DNA of 64,000 nucleotides from Lycocorax pyrrhopterus obiensis (Eukaryota; Chordata; Aves; Passeriformes; Paradisaeidae): NCBI GenBank assembly GCA_014706295.1, contig JACSVZ010000011.1:11562163-11626162 (forward strand). Reading direction: 5' to 3'. Position numbers and translations under genes: made by a program. The notes beneath the pieces were generated by a model. The model was not told where the DNA came from. It made no database searches and saw only the letters and a list, made by a program, of their open reading frames with translations. Positions 39,947 through 55,276 of the stretch are shown here, piece after piece (within the stretch, counting starts at the first letter, position 1; every line of letters begins with the position of its first letter).

Positions 39947-40537
39947 ATGGCAGCTGATAAACAATTCACTCAAAGTGCAGAATCTAAAATTAAATATCTT
40001 GTTCTACCTCCTTTATCCTCCCACTATTGTTTCCTGAAAACAAACATTTTGAAATCATTATTGAATCCACAGCCTACTTGTACATGTTTGCCTGGGGAAT
40101 TAGAGCTATGGAAGAGGTTTGGATTAGTGTCTGTGTCAGCTGTCTTCTGTCGTCTGTCTGTGATTTGGATGCACTGTGGTCAAGGTAGCTTTACAAGTGT
40201 GACTTGTGAAGTCCATTCTAGAAAAGTGCAGTGGAAATCTCCTCCTGCCCCTGCGTCACACTCAGTTCTGCAAGTGCAACTGTGTGCACAACTACCTGGC
40301 CAACTTGGCTGGGGAACTGATGCAGGTAAAAACAAGCCTGCAAAAGAAAGTGGGTTTGTTAGGTGGAATTTTTTGATAACCAAGGGCCACTGCTGCAAGA
40401 AGAACCACTCAGGAACCTCTTTTATTCCCATCCAGGATGCCTTTGCACCAGGTTATATAGTTCCTGGGCTACCCAGGGCCCCACAGTTCACATTGCCAGA
40501 TGCTTTGGACAATGTCTCAGTACTAAATGAAAGATGA
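39947..40537 (+). other. Unexplained 196-codon open frame
   Basis: An ATG in favourable context (A at -3, G at +4) opens a 196-residue frame, the longest in the DUS2-NFATC3 interval. It is rich in Cys, Ser, Leu and Pro, and shows no signal peptide, membrane segment or domain that I recognise. The first downstream AATAAA I saw is at 41532-41537. The composition looks like chance translation, so a protein product is doubtful; it might lie in a long non-coding transcript. Confidence 0.2.
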
Positions 40538-43500
40538 AAACAGATAGCTTTTCAGCACAGAAGTGGCAGCTGGAAGTATTTAAAGGGTAGATATTGGCAA
40601 CTACAAATGAGCTGAAATGGAAGCTAAGTGGATTCTTGTATGTCTAACAGACAAATAGCATTCCTGTACAAAGTGAGTTGTCTTTCCTGGCAGTAAGGCA
40701 TTCAGACTTGTTTCTTGACTGGGTGACAGATGCTGTTCCTCTTCTCTATGAATGTAAGATAGCAGCATTTAATATTTGGAGGGAAGCTAGTCTGCAGCAA
40801 AGAAAAGCTGTGCCAATTCAAAGTGTGTACAAGAGAACAAATGTATTTCATCTTGCAGCAGTTTTTGAGTTAACTGGTTTTAATTGTAAGAGATTATTTT
40901 TAAAATAGAACTGCCAGAGGCTAAACTTTGCAGATCATTAAAATATAAATACTTTTTTCCAAATGGCCATCAGTTCCTCTCTTTAAAGAAACTGCTATAC
41001 AGTTGCCTACTCCTGTGATATTCCTAGGGTTTCCTAGCGAGACTTCACTCTTTTCTTCTAAATCATGGTATTCATTCACTTTCTATCAGGGTATTAATAG
41101 CCATGGCAACCAACTGTCAGTGAGAACCTTGTCCAGTCCCTGCAGCCAACAAAAAGAAGCATTTTTCTTTCATTCTTTTCCTATGGTTCTCTGATAATTT
41201 GCCACAAAAAGCAGATTATTTTGACAGAACCAGGTTAGGGAGTGGCTCCATGTGTAGTCAGACTGGCAGATCTGAGAGGACTGGCAGCTGTAGGTGGTGT
41301 GAAGGAGTTCATCTTTTAATACAGACCAGCTGCACAAGTCTGACCATGTCCTCAAATTCAGTAATGCTCCTTCTCAGATCAAGGCAGAGAAGACAGAAAC
41401 TCCATTCTCAAAGTCCCTTGTGATACAGAGGCCAAATAAATGGTCAGCTTATGGTTTCTGAATTATAAACTTGAAGTTCTCATTGCTCTAGACAGGCAGA
41501 TGAGTCTGATCCTTTGCTTTACTTGGCTTTGAATAAAGCCAAGATTTGCAGAGCAATCCTCTGTACTGAACTGGTCCCAAGGAGCATAAGGGATGGAAAA
41601 AAGCAAGGGGAAGAGAAAGGTCTGCGGGAAAGAATTGAAAGAAAAGTTGTTCCAGGATCCATGCTAACCTTTTTTCACTACTCTTTGGTGCTGCTCCTGA
41701 AAATTTATTATTTTCTAAATGAACGAGGTGATGACATCTTGAACAATATGTCTTCCTGAGGAGTCCAGGTATTTCTCACAGCTGCTGGGATAGGTGACAG
41801 ACAAACTACACTGTTATCTGTGAACCATGTTACATATATCTAGGAAAGATATAAACTTTTGGGACATTATTCACACTTGAAGGCAGATTGGCAAAAATAA
41901 TACAGTTGGCTCCAGTCTCCACGTTCCTACCACATCTATATAAGCCTAGATAAGATAGAAGCTCTTTTAAGAGGCTTTATGCATTTGAGTTTTTTCTGAC
42001 TTCTGGCTCCAGATTTTTGTCTATAGATTAAAAAAACACAAGCATGAAGGATTATCAAGCGCTGTTTCTGAAGGAAAAGATTCAGGAGGGAAGGAGCAAA
42101 ACAAAAATGTGCCTCTGTTCCCTAAAACAAAAGCATATTCTTCAGAATCTCTTTACAGAGGTTCTAAATAGGGAGCACATACCCTGGTCAGTATGTGAAA
42201 GGTACTTAGTCTAGTCCCACTGCCCTTCAGAAAATTTACCAGACCCTGGAAGTATCACTGAGGAGGCAGATATGACCTGTAAACTGACTAAGTGTTAGGG
42301 ATTACCTTCTACCTCATGGAAAAACAAGTACTCTATTATATAAAGTAATAACTCAGCCCTCTATTCATAAAAGTGGGGAATGAGCAGCTGCTTAACAGCT
42401 CTTTTTTGTGTTATAGAGCCTTTAAAATTCTGTCTATGAATTTTTACATACAAATACTTATATTGTGTATCTGGTTTGGGGACAGGCAAACATACTGGAT
42501 CTTGAAAGTTTGTACATTCATGAGGGGTTATAAAATAGTCTGCATATTTTAATTTTTAATTTTCCAATAAACTGCAAGAGTGAGTAACAACAAGCTTGTT
42601 CATACAAAAGCGGTGTGAAATTGCAACCTTATCCAGGGTGGGAGGGGGAAGGAGAGACCCCCATGGAGGGTTGTGTGTGACCCTTTTTAAGGAGGTATCT
42701 CCTTGGTCCTCACAGTGCAAGTCTGATTGATAGGTGGATCAGGGAGCTTATGCAGGTTAAAACCTGTGTTTCTCCACACCACTTCCACCCCCCCCTCCAA
42801 ACAGTTCTTTGGGGGCAACAAGGCAGAAGGAAAAGGAAGGAACAAGGAGCCTGGAGACAAGAATGGTTTAAGACAGAACTGCTGGCAAAAGCAGCATTTA
42901 TCAGACTGTGTCCTGTAGATATTAGCTACCTTTGTTGATGTGGATGTCTGTGACATTAGAAATATTAAAGGCTTCCCAGTAGAGCTAGTCCAAGGAAATA
43001 TAAACCAAACCCATTTGTTTCAGGAAAAAAAACCCTGATCTATCCAAAGGGAGAATTGCCATTATGGAAGAGATAGGCTGTTTCTTCAGCTGTCCTTGGT
43101 GAGGGTGAGCACTCAAAATTTACATGTATACCATGACCCTTCCCTGCACATACATGTATTTTGTCACATGAAACTGTTGGTAGAAAAATTTCAACAAGTC
43201 TAAGTAATTTAAAAGTTCAAGTTTCATTTTCATGACTAATATTAGAGGCTACATCCCACTGACTTAAAATGAAAGAATGATACATTTCTAAGGCATTTTG
43301 GGAATTAAAAGTAGTTTTTGGAGGTAATTTATTGATGGTAGACTATTTACTCCACTCATTGCTAAGACCCGGTCCTACTGCTGTGTATGGTCAAGCTTCA
43401 TCTCTAGGCATGTCATAAGAACTTGGTGGGTGTCAGAGATACAGTTCAAGTCAACTGAGAGGCATTTTTGATTTTGTGCCATGTAACTAAAAATCAGAAC

Positions 43501-45465
43501 AGAAGTTGTCTTTCTAGTTGAATATATGGGGACTTTTTAATCTTGTAAAATGAAAACAATTATCTCTTCTTTAACTGCATGCAACTTTTCAGTAATAACA
43601 AGAATTTTACATTACCATCCCATTGTCTCTTTTAGTAACAAGAGACGCAGTGAGTTTACATAGGATAAAAGTCTCACCATCATCTTCTATTTTTAGAACT
43701 GAACTTTTTCCCCACAACTCTTGAAGACAAAACACCATGTGCGAGGTTCACTACTCTCATCATATTCCAGCTGAGAACAGAAATAAAAGTGCCAGCAACA
43801 TCACAAATGAGCCTTTTTCTCACAAGACTTACAGCACATTTTTTTCTGACAGAAGGCATTCAGATGAATTTCCAAACTCTTAGATGTTTATCTAAACTAT
43901 ACCCACATTTTTTAACCTTTTGTAGCTTTCCTTATATCTGAGACTAAAAAATACATTCATCAGGACCATGGCTTAGAACAACAGTCATCCCTAGTGGATA
44001 GATTGTTTGTTTTCAGAGTTACTGCTATGGATTATGGGGAGGGGAAAAATTGATGAATTGTTGTCTAAGTGTTTTAAAGATGTTTTTCTTATTTGAAGTA
44101 AGCTTTAGACTTTTTTCTCCTGTTTTACAATTTCATGTACTTCTTTCTGGCAATGATCCTTTAAAGGGATTATCCTTCTCTTTACTGAATGCAAATGTCT
44201 TTAAAACAAAGGTTAACACCAGGAAATTCTATAGCAAATAATTCAATAGCCCTGTATTTATCACTTGCAATAAGCCTCATTATTTACTGTTCAGGCTCAC
44301 TTTCTCCAAGTTTCACTACTGATCAGCCTCATCACAGCTTTTCTTCTAAAGTCACTGTACAGCAATGTATTCACAGCATTTATCCTCGAGATACCATCTG
44401 TTCGTTCATGTGCTCGTTCACAGGGGTTTTGCTGCTCGTGGGGCGCGTGGATCTGACTCAGTGCTGGAGTGTTTCTCTCGGGCTGCTGCCCGCCGTGCCC
44501 ATGTCCAGTGACCGGGGCTGCTCCTGTGGTTTTGTCTCATGACACACAGCATTTGGCAGCAGAACTAACTTTAGACATCCTTGGTCTGTGCTCTTACTGC
44601 AGCCACTGCACCACCCCCGCGTGGCTGTGCTGACACAGCCCTTTGTGGGGCCACGCTGTGCATCAGATCGGGGGGAACTTACCCGACCTGAACAATCCTC
44701 TCCTCTCCCCCCGAACAAAGCCCGAAGCTGGGTCAGTTCCCTTGGTCTGGCTCACGGGGTGGTCTCACAAATGGTTCTGCTCAGCCAGCTGAGCAGATGG
44801 GATGCTTCCAGGGCACAGAGGGAAGGAGCAAACCACTACGCTGGCATTGCCTAACACCATATTCTTATAAGCCTTGGAGTACAAACAGATGTAAATATTA
44901 AATTTATTTCCTAATACTTGTTATTATAACTGCAATTTACCTTAATGGCTAGGTTGCTGATTTTAAGTTTAAATGTGTAGGGAACGAGGTTTTGAGACTC
45001 AGGTGTTATACCATATCATGCAGCCTAAATCAATTTATTTATTCAAATTGATTAAAATGTTGTTAGAGAAAAATCTGTACTTAATACACCCCAGTTGGCA
45101 TTCATGGCAGTTTAAGTAACTGGTACAGATCAAAGCATTGCTTCTTTTGCTAATTATTCTTTAATTGCTAGGTTAATATCACCTCTGGTTTGTTATCTGG
45201 CATAATAAAGATACATGTTTAAAACAGCAACAAAGGTCCTGCAAATGGGGTCAGGTCTGGCTCTGTTCCCTGGATTAGAGTGTGCTCTGGCATTCAGTCA
45301 AATTGAACCGATTCCAGTGATTTTTGTACTGTACCTGACTTGGGCTGGCTTTTCCTGCAAGTCGTGTAGGTCAGAAATCTGTGATTATGCCTTTGCTGCC
45401 TTGCATTCATTCTCCATATATTGTTCTTTGATCAAACCTTCAGATATCCCATGGTTTAAAAGCTT

Positions 45466-45478
45466 CCCCCCCCCCCCC
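45466..45478 (+). repeat. Poly-C run (13 C)
   Basis: An uninterrupted run of 13 C, which would be a G run on the minus strand. It is a likely site of length polymorphism or sequencing error. Confidence 0.9.
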
Positions 45479-48400
45479 ACTCTCTGACTTTAAAGGCAAG
45501 CAATTGACAATTTCTGTTGAAGCAACAAGTTCATCCTTGTCAGTACTTTATTTTTGAAACTGGATGTGTTCAGTTGATACAAATTGCTCTTTTTGTTTTA
45601 ATTTCATGGAGAAGGTGTGGAGACACAACAATAGAGGAACAGGAAAGGGCTATATGCAAAGGCCTGTCTTTTACATGTTTGTTGTGGCCTCGTTGCAAAA
45701 TTGGTGCATAATGAGAGAGCTCTGGTACACACCCATCAAATACCTCAGAGAATTGGCTCTGGGGCGTGGGCAGGTGGGCTGTTGGTGAAGGAAACTAAGG
45801 TGATGAAGTTATGACCAAGATACAGGTTCCATCCTGATTTTCACAGGGAAAGATCTGCCATTTAAGCTGTGTGGGTAATGTGGCTTATTTGAACTGTGAC
45901 TGGAAGGGAGTGTCACTGAGTGAGTTGTGGGTGCCTGGTCACCCCTTCCCCGAGCCCAGCAGCTGTCCCACCAGGACATGCATCCCCAACCGAGAGAACA
46001 GCCGCAGGCTGAGCTGAGCTGAAAAATCCTGCTTCTGAAAGAAAATTACTCCATTCCCACCTTGTTCTGCCCCAGGCAGAAAATTAACACAGCAAAAGTG
46101 AGTGAGACATTTCCATCCGGTTGGGTGAGTTTAGGCAGTTCTCATACGAGGGGGTCATAGGGAAGAAACTGTGGGGAAAGCCCTCTTTCCACACAGGGAA
46201 ATGTCCGACTGGAGCAGCAATCCCACTGCACCTTTACTGTGCTGGTTCTAGTGAACCACTTATAACGAGTCATGCTGGGCCATTTGTGACTTTTCTGATG
46301 AAATATGTTACTGTTCCCATGTTGGAAGTATCAGATTTGGTGAAGTTTCACCTGTTTAATTTACTACCTGCGTAAAGCTAATTATAGTTCATGTCACTCT
46401 TTAGGCCGTGGACTCTGGGGCTCACAGAAGGGTGGTTAACCACGGAACACTGAGGGTCCCAGAGCTTCTCTGGGACCTCCTGTCAAACAAGCCTGAAGCT
46501 GAGCTGGCTGAGGTCCCTCCCTTGTGCCACTCATGCTACTGTATAATGAGCCAGTTCAGGGAACGGAGACAAAAAGTTGCTTTCTTTGGAGCACGAGCCT
46601 TGAACTGGCTCAGGTCCCTGAGCTGCCTTAGTGCGCAGTGCTCACATCAGCACAAATCACTGGGCAGCCAAGGGGAGGGTGGAGGGCCAGGCTATGGCAG
46701 CTGTAAATTAGGTTGGCTTAAGGTGTTAGAGAAATACACCCTGAATGGAAGCAGAAAAAATATAAAAACTTCCCTTCCAGAGTACTGTTTTTCTTGAGCA
46801 ATTGAGCCACTACTGAGAAATGCAAGGATATTAAGTACAAAGGAATTTAAATCCTACAGAATTTTAATTTAATTTTTAATTTTGAGTCATATTTGGGCCA
46901 GTTAAGTTATAAATGTTGAAGTAGATTTCCCAAAAAAGGAATTATTTCCACCCTTTCCCTTTTGTTTAAATACCTGTCATTCTGGTGATATTATGGGTTA
47001 ATTAGTTTATTTTCTGAAATGTATTTCTGGGATATTTTCCCTTTAACTACTTCAACCCATAACCTCATGTTCTGAGAGTTACTTAACCTTTGGTCTTGTA
47101 CAGTTTACTGGCAACCATTCCTTTCCTTTTAGGATTTCTTATTTGTGATTCCCTTAGCAATATAAACCACATATAGCTACTATTTCCTAACATGAAGCCT
47201 CACACAGTGAATTGACGTTACAGTTAATTAACAGATGAGTTTTAGATATTTCACAAAATTATTGACACCAGAAATGCTGTACATTAATACCGAACACTTG
47301 ACATCATTTACTGTAAGAAGAGATTGTAATTTCAGATTAAAATCATATTAAAAAGTAGATCAAATTTATTTTCCAACTAAAGGACTACTATAGGAAAGAG
47401 TTAACATTGCTTGGATATCCTATGTGTAGTTCTATGCCTTAAAAAGTTTGGATTTCTTTCAAGTTCTGCTCTAACATTTCTTGACTTACCAATGTTTTCT
47501 ACACTAATTTTAAAGCTTAATTTAAAACTCTTACAATCAATTTTATTACAGCATCAAGGTAATCTGTCAGGGAATTCCCAATGAGAAAAAAATCCAAGAA
47601 ATCCAGTAAGACTGTTTTTAATACTCTGAAGATATATAAATACCAATGTTGAAACTATTTTTAGTTTGATCTTTTGTCTGATTCACTGGTACATACCAAT
47701 TGTTTCAAACCAAGCACAGTCAGAGCCTGGTAGCCAGTTGAACTGGGTTTACAACTTTGGAAGCTGCTTAGACAAATAACTTTCATGTACTGTCTTGACT
47801 GGAAAAGATTCATTTTCAGTTTATGGTCATACTGTAGCAGACACACGCCTGCCTTTGTGATAACAAATACGAAACTGCATTCTGTGATATGGATCTTTAA
47901 TACATTGACTGCTTTTGGAAGGTGTTACTGTAAAAATTTTTAAAGCATAAAATAACACTTTTTTCTTAACATAGATAAAACTTGGAGCAAGCCATGTCCC
48001 ATTTGGTGCCTCTGGTGCTTTAGAAGGCTTTTCCTTTTAATGTTTCTTGAACAACTGTATAAACCCAGAGGATTAGAGTCTGCTGCAGGAGAGCACCAAG
48101 AAGGGCAGCTGTTGTTCTCTTCAGCATTTTTTTGCTGAGCCATCAGGACAGCTTAATGCTACTACATGCTAAGAAAGTCATGCATTATAGTGATTGTGGG
48201 TACATACAAACCTGCTGAATCCCTGCCCAGCTGAAACCACTCCATGGCTGATTGATTGTTTCTTCTTTTTCAATTGTGCAAAACTGGAGAAGATGTATAT
48301 GTTTTAATTCAAATGGAAAGCTAAGTAGCAGATTCCAGAGACCTTTTCTTGTCTGAGTATATTTAGTTCAGCAAAAGGGTTTATTAAGTTAAAGCAAAAA

Positions 48401-51400
48401 TTGCCATAAAACTACTAGCACCTCCCTGTCTGTATTTTACCCATCATCGTGGAGGTGACCAGTTTCCATTATCTTATATTCTTTGCCTTCCAAATGTTAC
48501 TACCTGGATGTAACTACTATTATGATAATTTTGCCTAACAATCACAGAAACTAGAAGTAAACGGCAAAATTAGAGAGTAGTCTGAACACTGAGCAATTAT
48601 CTAATTATATATTTTGCAATTGTTGTCTGCTTTCTGATTAATCAACAGATTGTGAGCCTCGGTGTCAAAAACTGCTTTATAAAAAAAGTCAGACTGAATA
48701 AAAGTAAAACTGAATAGTCAATTGTTTTTCCCAGGAGCCAGTGCAGGCTTGAACACTTTAAATGTTAACTAGCCAACATTTTAAGTGATAAAGGCACATG
48801 ATATTTTGTACAGATAATCATATTTTCAGTCTGTCAAAGTCAAGTAATTATAATGCCTCAAAAGAACATTATGCAATGAAATACATGAGAAAAAAGATTT
48901 TGATCACTCTAAAGTATGTATCATGTTTTAGAATGGATATATTCTGTATTTTAATATGAATCACTTAATGTCATGGATTATAGAATTGTTTTAGACAAAT
49001 TCCATTTTTTAATGGGAAGGTAATGTATTTAAGTTTGGTATAGACCTCACAGAATTTTTTACCAATTGAATAATATCATAATGTTGAATTTAACAAGTTT
49101 AGCCTTTCCTCTTACTGGTTTTCTTAATGGGAAAATATTTGTAGCTTATTGGTATTATTTCTTCTTAACATATGGGAGCACCAGACCCTGGTCTCCAAAG
49201 GAGTAAGCAGCAGGTCAAACATTTTATTTTGTTTTTGTAGACAGATGATTTGTGCATATTCAGGCATCTGTGGCCCTTTTGATAATGAAAGCAAAAGGGC
49301 TGATCATATGATTTGGTTTTCTTGATGACTAAGTGACATGAACCCTTGCTATAAGATTTCTAGTTTGAATACGTTAAAAATCCATTTTATGTGAGCATTC
49401 ATTTAAACTCCTTTGTTTTGTTCAATATAAATTACCAGCCAAACCATTCTTTATATACATATCTGATGAATAAGTATATAGGATCTGCAAATACAGCAAA
49501 ACTTTATTAATTTTAGATGTGTGAACCTTTACTGAGTATTATTTTTCCAGAGCTGACTGGGATCACTTTATTAATTGAATAGCTCATTCTCCAGCTAGGA
49601 AAACAACTGAGATAGTATTTAATCAGTTATTCCTTTCTGTGTTTTGTCTTTTCTACTTTCCATAAATTTTTAATATACAGCAGTACCTTTATCCCAATCC
49701 ACTCTGCCAACATATAAGGAGCTAGAGGATGCAGCTAAGCCTATTCTTGGGAAGGGGTTAGGGTAGAAAGATAAGGATCAGGAGCAGCAGCATAATATCA
49801 GATGACTGACTGTAATGAGGATTGATTCTGTGACCAAATCGAATAGTTAAAGCTCCCAGCCCTTGCTCTGTCAAAGAAGAATCAACCCTCTTACATGCTG
49901 CAATCTGGACATCAAGCCAGGCGGAAACTCAATCAACTAAAAAATGGAGAGGCAACAGCAGCTAATGAAAACCTCTACTCCAGTGCAAAGGCAAAAATAA
50001 ACGTAAACCACCTGGCTGACCTGTTTGACTTCAGACTGGGATGGATTACAGCAAAAAGGACACATAAGCACCTACAACAGCTGGGGTATGGCAGTCGTGT
50101 TCCACATGTTATCTCTCAGCTGAAACCTGTTGTGTCCAAATTAAGATGTTGAGTCAGAAAGCTCATTAGGCACAGACTAAGCAAATGATGTGAGCATATG
50201 TGATCTAAGGACTGCAAAAGGGATCCACCTGCACAGAGGAAAGGTGCAAGTCCGAGATCCAAACTGCCAAGGAGCCTTTAAAGTTTTCCGCATCGTTGGA
50301 ACCTATTGTTTCATGTTGGCTTAGCCTGATCTGAGTCAAGGACACGAGAGTGGTTTGCACAAGGCTGACAGTCCTGCTCACTCAAGAGTGAGCCCATTAG
50401 GCTTCCTATGGAAACCTGGGAATAGGCACATCAAGAAAAGTTTAGTAATACATTTATTCTAGTTGCTTCTTCTGAATTATGGTGAAAAGCTGTAATGAGG
50501 GAAAATACTCTTTTTCTACGCCTGAAGATAATTAAAATACTGAAGAAACATTAACTTACGGATAAGCAAAGTCTATGTATCATTTATTCAATTACAATAT
50601 ATGAGGGATGACTTAAGCACATGAGATTGTGGTTATACCTGAGCTAATCAAAGGATATCAAATGTATATATGAAATACAGAAAAGCTCTTGCACCTTAAA
50701 CTGCACATGCATTACACTTGAACAAAACAGAACCATTCCACAGAAGGACCACAGTATTTATAGATCCTAGGACAGAACAGCTAAAGGCTCAGGGACTCAG
50801 GTTCCATTTTGCTACAACAGCTGTGTGATGCTTCTCCTTGTCCAGTACAAAGAGAAATACCAGCCCAAATCATCTGGACAGGCTGATTAACTGTTCAAAT
50901 GGAGTGTATAAGAAGAATTCCAGACTTGAGAGTCCTTACTCAGATACATTTGCAATCTAAGTGAAAAGAGAAACAGAAGTTGTGTTACGCTCACCTTAGA
51001 GGGAAACTAAGGCAGTGTTTTGTGTCTATATAAATAGCAAGTTACTTGTGCCCCTCTGAAAATTAGACTGCAAGAAGGGGGAAGCTTGGAACAGAGCCTG
51101 TATTTTCTATATCCAAGTAATGTACAAGAGGACTGTCTGCTGGCTAGTGAACAGTCAAAAATGAAAGTTAAAATACAGAAAAGTAAGTAAAATGCCGTCT
51201 TAGTCTTTTTATCAAGGCTAAGAGCTTTTATGAAACCTCATTTGAGTTCCCACAAATATTTATCTTATGCAAACATCACTGTGCATTAAAGGAGTTTGTT
51301 CTTGTTCTGGTAGCAATCTCGGTTGTCATCTGATTTCACTCACAAACCACTTTAGGCTTTGTAATAAGACTCTAAGGTATCTGTAAAAGCAATCATTTCA

Positions 51401-54400
51401 GAAGCAAGTACTTGTGCCTGGAGTGTCCTTATATACTGGTATCAGTAATAATGCAGCTGATAATTTTACTTTCCTTTCACTTCATGTTCTGAGAGCAAAA
51501 TACTATGAATATAAAGTCTGTGAGGAGAGCCATGCAGTTCAGTGCCAGATTTCTGGACCCTCTATAGTCTTTTCAACATGTGTGATGGTAACCTCCAAAT
51601 GGGAGGATTGCAACCTGCACTGTAAAACTCTAGAAATATAAAGCAGCAGCAAACTTTATGAAGTAATGTCTGCTTTACATGGCATGTTAAACAAATAATA
51701 AAGCAAAGCAATGATTGTTTAATGTAAAAGTATATTGAAGAGAAATATATTAAAGTGTATTTAATATGACTGCAGTAGATTTAGGGGAGTGATGAAACTT
51801 CTTGGGGAAAACTGTAAAACGGTTAAATGAGACTGTGACCTCGTTAAGTTTTTATGTGGATATGTTTTTGAAAACGCACACCTTGTAGGCAATCTTTTTT
51901 TTTTTTTTAACTTATTACTTTTGCTATTACAAATGCCCCATTGATCAAACACCAAGCTCAAGATCTAGATAGGAGTGTTGTAATTAAGTCATGGCGTAGG
52001 AAATCTTAAAAGGATGACTGTGGATTTTCACTGGAAATTTATCAAAGTTCAGTCAAATTGCTGTCTTTTACTCTGTTTTTTGCTACTGTGTATTTTAATG
52101 CCTGAATTAGCACAACTCCTAATTTCACTACAAAACTTTCCAATGCTATGCAATCTACTTTTGTTTTTGTTTTTGCCTTTAATTCCCCAACGGCAGAAGT
52201 TTCATATTTCACCCAGGCACTGGTAATTGGCCAAGGAAATTATTTAAAATGCCAGATGTCACATATTAAATATAAATAACCTATGACCTTGTGTGCAGAA
52301 TGCAAGCCCCTTTCCTATACGACTGCGGAATTTTTAACTTTCTTCAACATAGGCTCTATACTGAAATATTATCTTTCTCCTGCACAACACCATTCTGCTT
52401 GCCTAGACAATGGATGTGCCTTGTTAGCTGTAAGAGACATGAAGGCTGTGATAATTTTGTTTGTATGCCATTTGCAAATGACTTTAAGAATATTAAGTGT
52501 ACGCATTGATCAAAAAATGTCCCTTGTTGTACTCACGCTTTCTTCAATAGCAGCTGTAAAAGGCATAACCATTGCTGCAGCCAATGAACACTATCTGCTC
52601 AATCCAGGAGTCTTCCTCTGTGCTTTCTCATCTGCCCTTTCTATGCCATGCTGGTGTGTGTGGCTTTTAAACAAGTCCAGATTCAACCACAAACGGGAAT
52701 GAGATCAAGCACATGAAATGCAACCTTCTGTGTTATATTCCTAATTCGAGGCTGTTTGGTTGATTGAATCATGCAGAACGAATGCCTGACCATGCGTCTT
52801 CCAAAGCCTATTCTGGCTACAATTGCACAGCTGGCTTTGATTTGCTGCCCATAGGAAGGGGGGAGGAATCCCTCTTACTCCAACACAAATACAGATCTGG
52901 GATGTGGCTGCAGATCCAGAATTCCTAGCTATCCAGCACTGGATGATGTGTGGAAAATAAAACACAGCACAATGTAGCCCTCAGGTTTTTGGAGCCGAAA
53001 GCCACAACACGCCTGAAAAATAGCCACAGTTTGGAAAGGATTCAAATACCACAGGAAGCGCGTTCCTTCCTTCTCAAGGCACATGCAATAACTCCAGCTC
53101 CTGACCAGATCAAGGTGTATCCGCATCTGGATGCAATAACACAGCCTAGAAGCAACAAGGACAGAAACCACCTATGCATATTAAATAAATGAATAAATAA
53201 AGGCAACTTCTCCTCACAAAACCACAAGTGAAATAAAGTTGCCCTTGTTACTGCCACTGTTTCATTTCTCAGTAGCCAACAAAAGCCAAATCAGCCATCC
53301 ATGCCCTGGACCTCAAGCACAGAGGTTGACATAATTCCCTGGAAACTGATGCGAGCTCACTCACGTCAGTTGTTTTACCAACTCACTCCCAGTCACACCC
53401 CAATTGCTTTTTAGCTGTGTAGAAGAGGTTTGAAGGTGTGTTTCTCTTTACAGTTTCAGATGCAGAAAGGATGTGCTTTTGGTGCAGTACAACAGAGTCA
53501 GCAAAACGAAAGCTATGGTGAAGACAAGATAAAAAGAAAGGATAATGTTGGCAATGGAAGTACTGAACTCAAAGACATACATCTGCTTTTGAAGTAAAAA
53601 GCTTTATAAAGTTTACTGTAAATAACTTACAATACCACCTTACCTTTTACATATTCTTTAAATTCTTGTTAGCTAGGTGGTCATGTCATAACCAGTTACT
53701 CTGTTTTATTTTAGAACATATAGTCCATTTTCTTTTTCAATTGACAGCAGTAGGTAAGACTAAAAGCAATACCTAATATCCTGCATATATCATAGCTTTC
53801 TGAATGAACAGTGGAGACAAGAAAAAGGGGAGACAAGATTTATTTTACAGCTAAGGGAAAGGAACAAGTCATTAATATTAATATCTTTAATTTAGCACAT
53901 TCATTAGAAATATACTCTGAGCATCTTATCAAAGAACATGGATCAAATACTTGTGTTCTAATCCCTCCTTATGAAGAGAAGTTTGACTGTATTTTTCACC
54001 AGGGACATGCATAATGAATAATCTACTGATAGAACAGGAAACTGCTGTGGTTGCTCCATTTGCTGTAATCTGACACAACAATTATTTAACAATAAGACAA
54101 AGTCTAATACAGCTGCTTTGAAAAGCAAAAGATTACCCAAAAGTTTTTAGACAAAAATGAGCTGTTAAAAGTCATTTTACCTATAGTGTATTTTACTGAC
54201 TCGTTCATCGTAGAGCTGTTTTCATTCAAGAATATGTAAGGGTTTTTCTTAACCACAGTTAATCCTATTACACATACTTTTCCATCTTGTCTTGCTACGT
54301 GACCTTGGATTTAGAGATAAAAAGAGGCTACAGGCCAACTGGGTGTGAGCTTCTTATAAAGGTTCAGGCTTCCTTCAGGAGAGGGAATTGTCTACCCTAA

Positions 54401-55276
54401 CATGAGCGTGAATCTTTGGTTTAAGTGTTGTAGGAACAGCAGCTGTAGTTGCTCATGTATTTTCAGTAAAGAAATAGCTAGTGGTGTGTGGGAAGTGACA
54501 ATGTCAAGGACAGTGCTTTACAAGATAAGTAAAAAACATATGGCTGCTTTTGCACTAGAAGCAACTTCCCATTTTGGGCAAACTCCTGCTGTCCCAAGTT
54601 CTGCAAAGTATTTTTTAATGTGATGCGTTCTGTTTCCACTAGAATTGCAATGTCACAAAGTAGCTTTTCATTTAGACTTGCCTTCTTCCGCACACATTAC
54701 TGAGCTTCCTCAGAAGTGCACAGAGAGAGAGAATTCACAGAGAATTCACTGCACTCTGTTAAGAGCCTCTGGATTGAGGATTATTCACTGTAGCTAATTC
54801 CTCTTCATGTGAGCCTTCTTTTTTCACTTTCATTCACAGGCTCCAATGAGAACAGCCAGGTACAAATGCATGCCTGGGATTATGACATGCCTGTCTGGAT
54901 CTGTGTGAACAGCAACACACATGGAAAGATACTGCACATAGAAACAATTAGAATTATTTTAGAATCAAACAATATTAATCTCCAGATGGCCATAGAGTCA
55001 CAACATACTAACTAGTTCAGCTGATTTCGCAACTGAGTAATGAAACCTTAGAGATAGCAATGATATTTCTGGTTAGCATGAGTTTCACATTCCATAACAA
55101 ATTATACTGTGAGTATTACATAACTGTCTATAAGCAAACTTGTCTATTTGTGAGCAGTAGTTTAAATTCCATCAATGCTCAAGTTTCAGCACAAACCTAA
55201 AATCTTCCTAGATCATATGTATTAAGGGTTAATATTTTACTAATTCCACAGCACACAGTGACTGTTTCATTAAGTT

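Noticed and set aside
52283..52702. A 139-codon plus-strand frame with hydrophobic stretches
   Set aside because: It shows no convincing membrane topology, no homology I recognise and no flanking splice signals that chain to other exons. Its length fits the chance range seen elsewhere in the window.
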